From contig JALHHX010000157.1 in assembly GCA_022837245.1 (NCBI GenBank), positions 1 through 5,160 on the forward strand: a stretch of DNA of 5,160 nt, read 5' to 3'. This document shows positions 4,791 to 5,160 of the stretch, piece after piece. A model generated the notes under the pieces. The model searched no databases and was not told the DNA's origin. It was given only the letters and a program-made list of their open reading frames with translations. Both the position numbers and the translations under genes were made by a program. The stretch is from Lentisphaerota bacterium (GTDB lineage Bacteria > Verrucomicrobiota > Kiritimatiellia > RFP12 > UBA3636). Position 1 is the first letter of the stretch. Each line of letters opens with the position of its first letter.

Positions 4791-5160
4791 ACGATCACAT
4801 CCGCATTGAGCCTGCCTTCGACGGCTTTGTTGAGTCGATCGGAGGTGTTGTCCTCAAGAACGAGATCGAGGCCAGTCCGTCGTTCGAGAATGCCGACTAC
4901 GTCCTTCACCAACAGAAGATCGTGGCTGAACTGAAATGCCTTGAAGACAACAAACTGGACAACCCTGACTACATGGCCAAGATTGAAGCGGCTTGGCAAA
5001 AATGGAAGGGCTTGGGTTATGTGACCGGAGAGACTCCAGAACGGATTGTACTCGGTGATTTACCTCCGTGTTGCGGAAGGGAACTTGTGACAATCGCGTC
5101 CGTACCACTCAAGGGCGTCATCAAGAAAGCCAATCGACAGATTCGGCAAACAAAGGACAG
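4787..5160 (+). CDS. Putative PD-(D/E)XK nuclease-like protein, N-terminal part (runs off the window)
   Basis: The frame opens at the ATG at 4787, overlapping the previous stop as ATGA, and continues past base 5160, giving 124 complete residues. GGAAG at 4773-4777 is a reasonable ribosome site. The stretch FENADYVL...KIVAELKCLED (residues 34-54) has the form of a PD-(D/E)XK active site: Asp37, then Glu48-Leu-Lys50 at the end of a hydrophobic strand, with Glu26/Glu28 upstream on a likely helix. A CC pair (95-96) and a basic ANRQIRQTKD helix (115-124) follow. That fold is shared by restriction enzymes, resolvases and repair nucleases, but many small families with the motif are uncharacterised. 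The catalytic domain may continue beyond the window. Linkage to the J-domain protein implies joint function. Confidence 0.65.
   Translation, partial: MNDHIRIEPAFDGFVESIGGVVLKNEIEASPSFENADYVLHQQKIVAELKCLEDNKLDNPDYMAKIEAAWQKWKGLGYVTGETPERIVLGDLPPCCGRELVTIASVPLKGVIKKANRQIRQTKD

Overview
This window joins two tracts that differ in composition and content. Bases 1 to about 860 are GC-rich. They hold a tightly packed minus-strand run of small genes, read right to left: the C-terminal part of a DUF1257 (Ycf35-like) protein, a complete DUF2997 protein, an unrecognised 94-residue protein, and the start of a WGR-domain protein. The spacings are a 4-nt overlap, a 2-nt gap and an 8-nt overlap, which indicates one translationally coupled operon. 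The DUF1257/DUF2997/WGR combination is one I associate with planctomycetes and related bacteria. That taxonomic hint is recall, not a computed placement.

From about 860 rightwards the base composition is closer to balanced. The first thing met is the 5' end of tsaD (tRNA t6A synthesis enzyme), which is fused in frame to the DUF1257 C-terminus through a 9-bp segment that fits both families. The ORF at 689-1060 is therefore a chimera of two unrelated conserved proteins. It is either a real rearrangement breakpoint or a chimeric read or contig. Between tsaD and the next gene lies a 157-bp spacer with two opposed arrays of 7-bp repeats.

The centre is a minus-strand integron integrase, intI (1218-2732). 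It carries the IntI-specific extra segment and all tyrosine-recombinase catalytic residues. It is long (504 residues) because of an added N-terminal domain and a hydrophilic linker. Upstream of intI are a good ribosome binding site, a plausible promoter, a perfect 13-bp inverted repeat that covers the intI start codon, several TTGATCC repeats, and a GTTGGGC core that looks like the attI crossover point.

Fifteen bases after that crossover, a plus-strand operon of three linked genes begins: a four-helix membrane protein, a J-domain/pentapeptide-repeat/CFI-box fusion protein, and a truncated protein with a PD-(D/E)XK nuclease-like motif. They overlap or nearly abut and no attC site is visible between them. 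They look like one multi-gene integron cassette, or a chromosomal operon sitting directly against attI. A membrane protein, a chaperone-recruiting scaffold and a possible nuclease together make an unfamiliar system. Defence or stress response is a reasonable but unproven guess.
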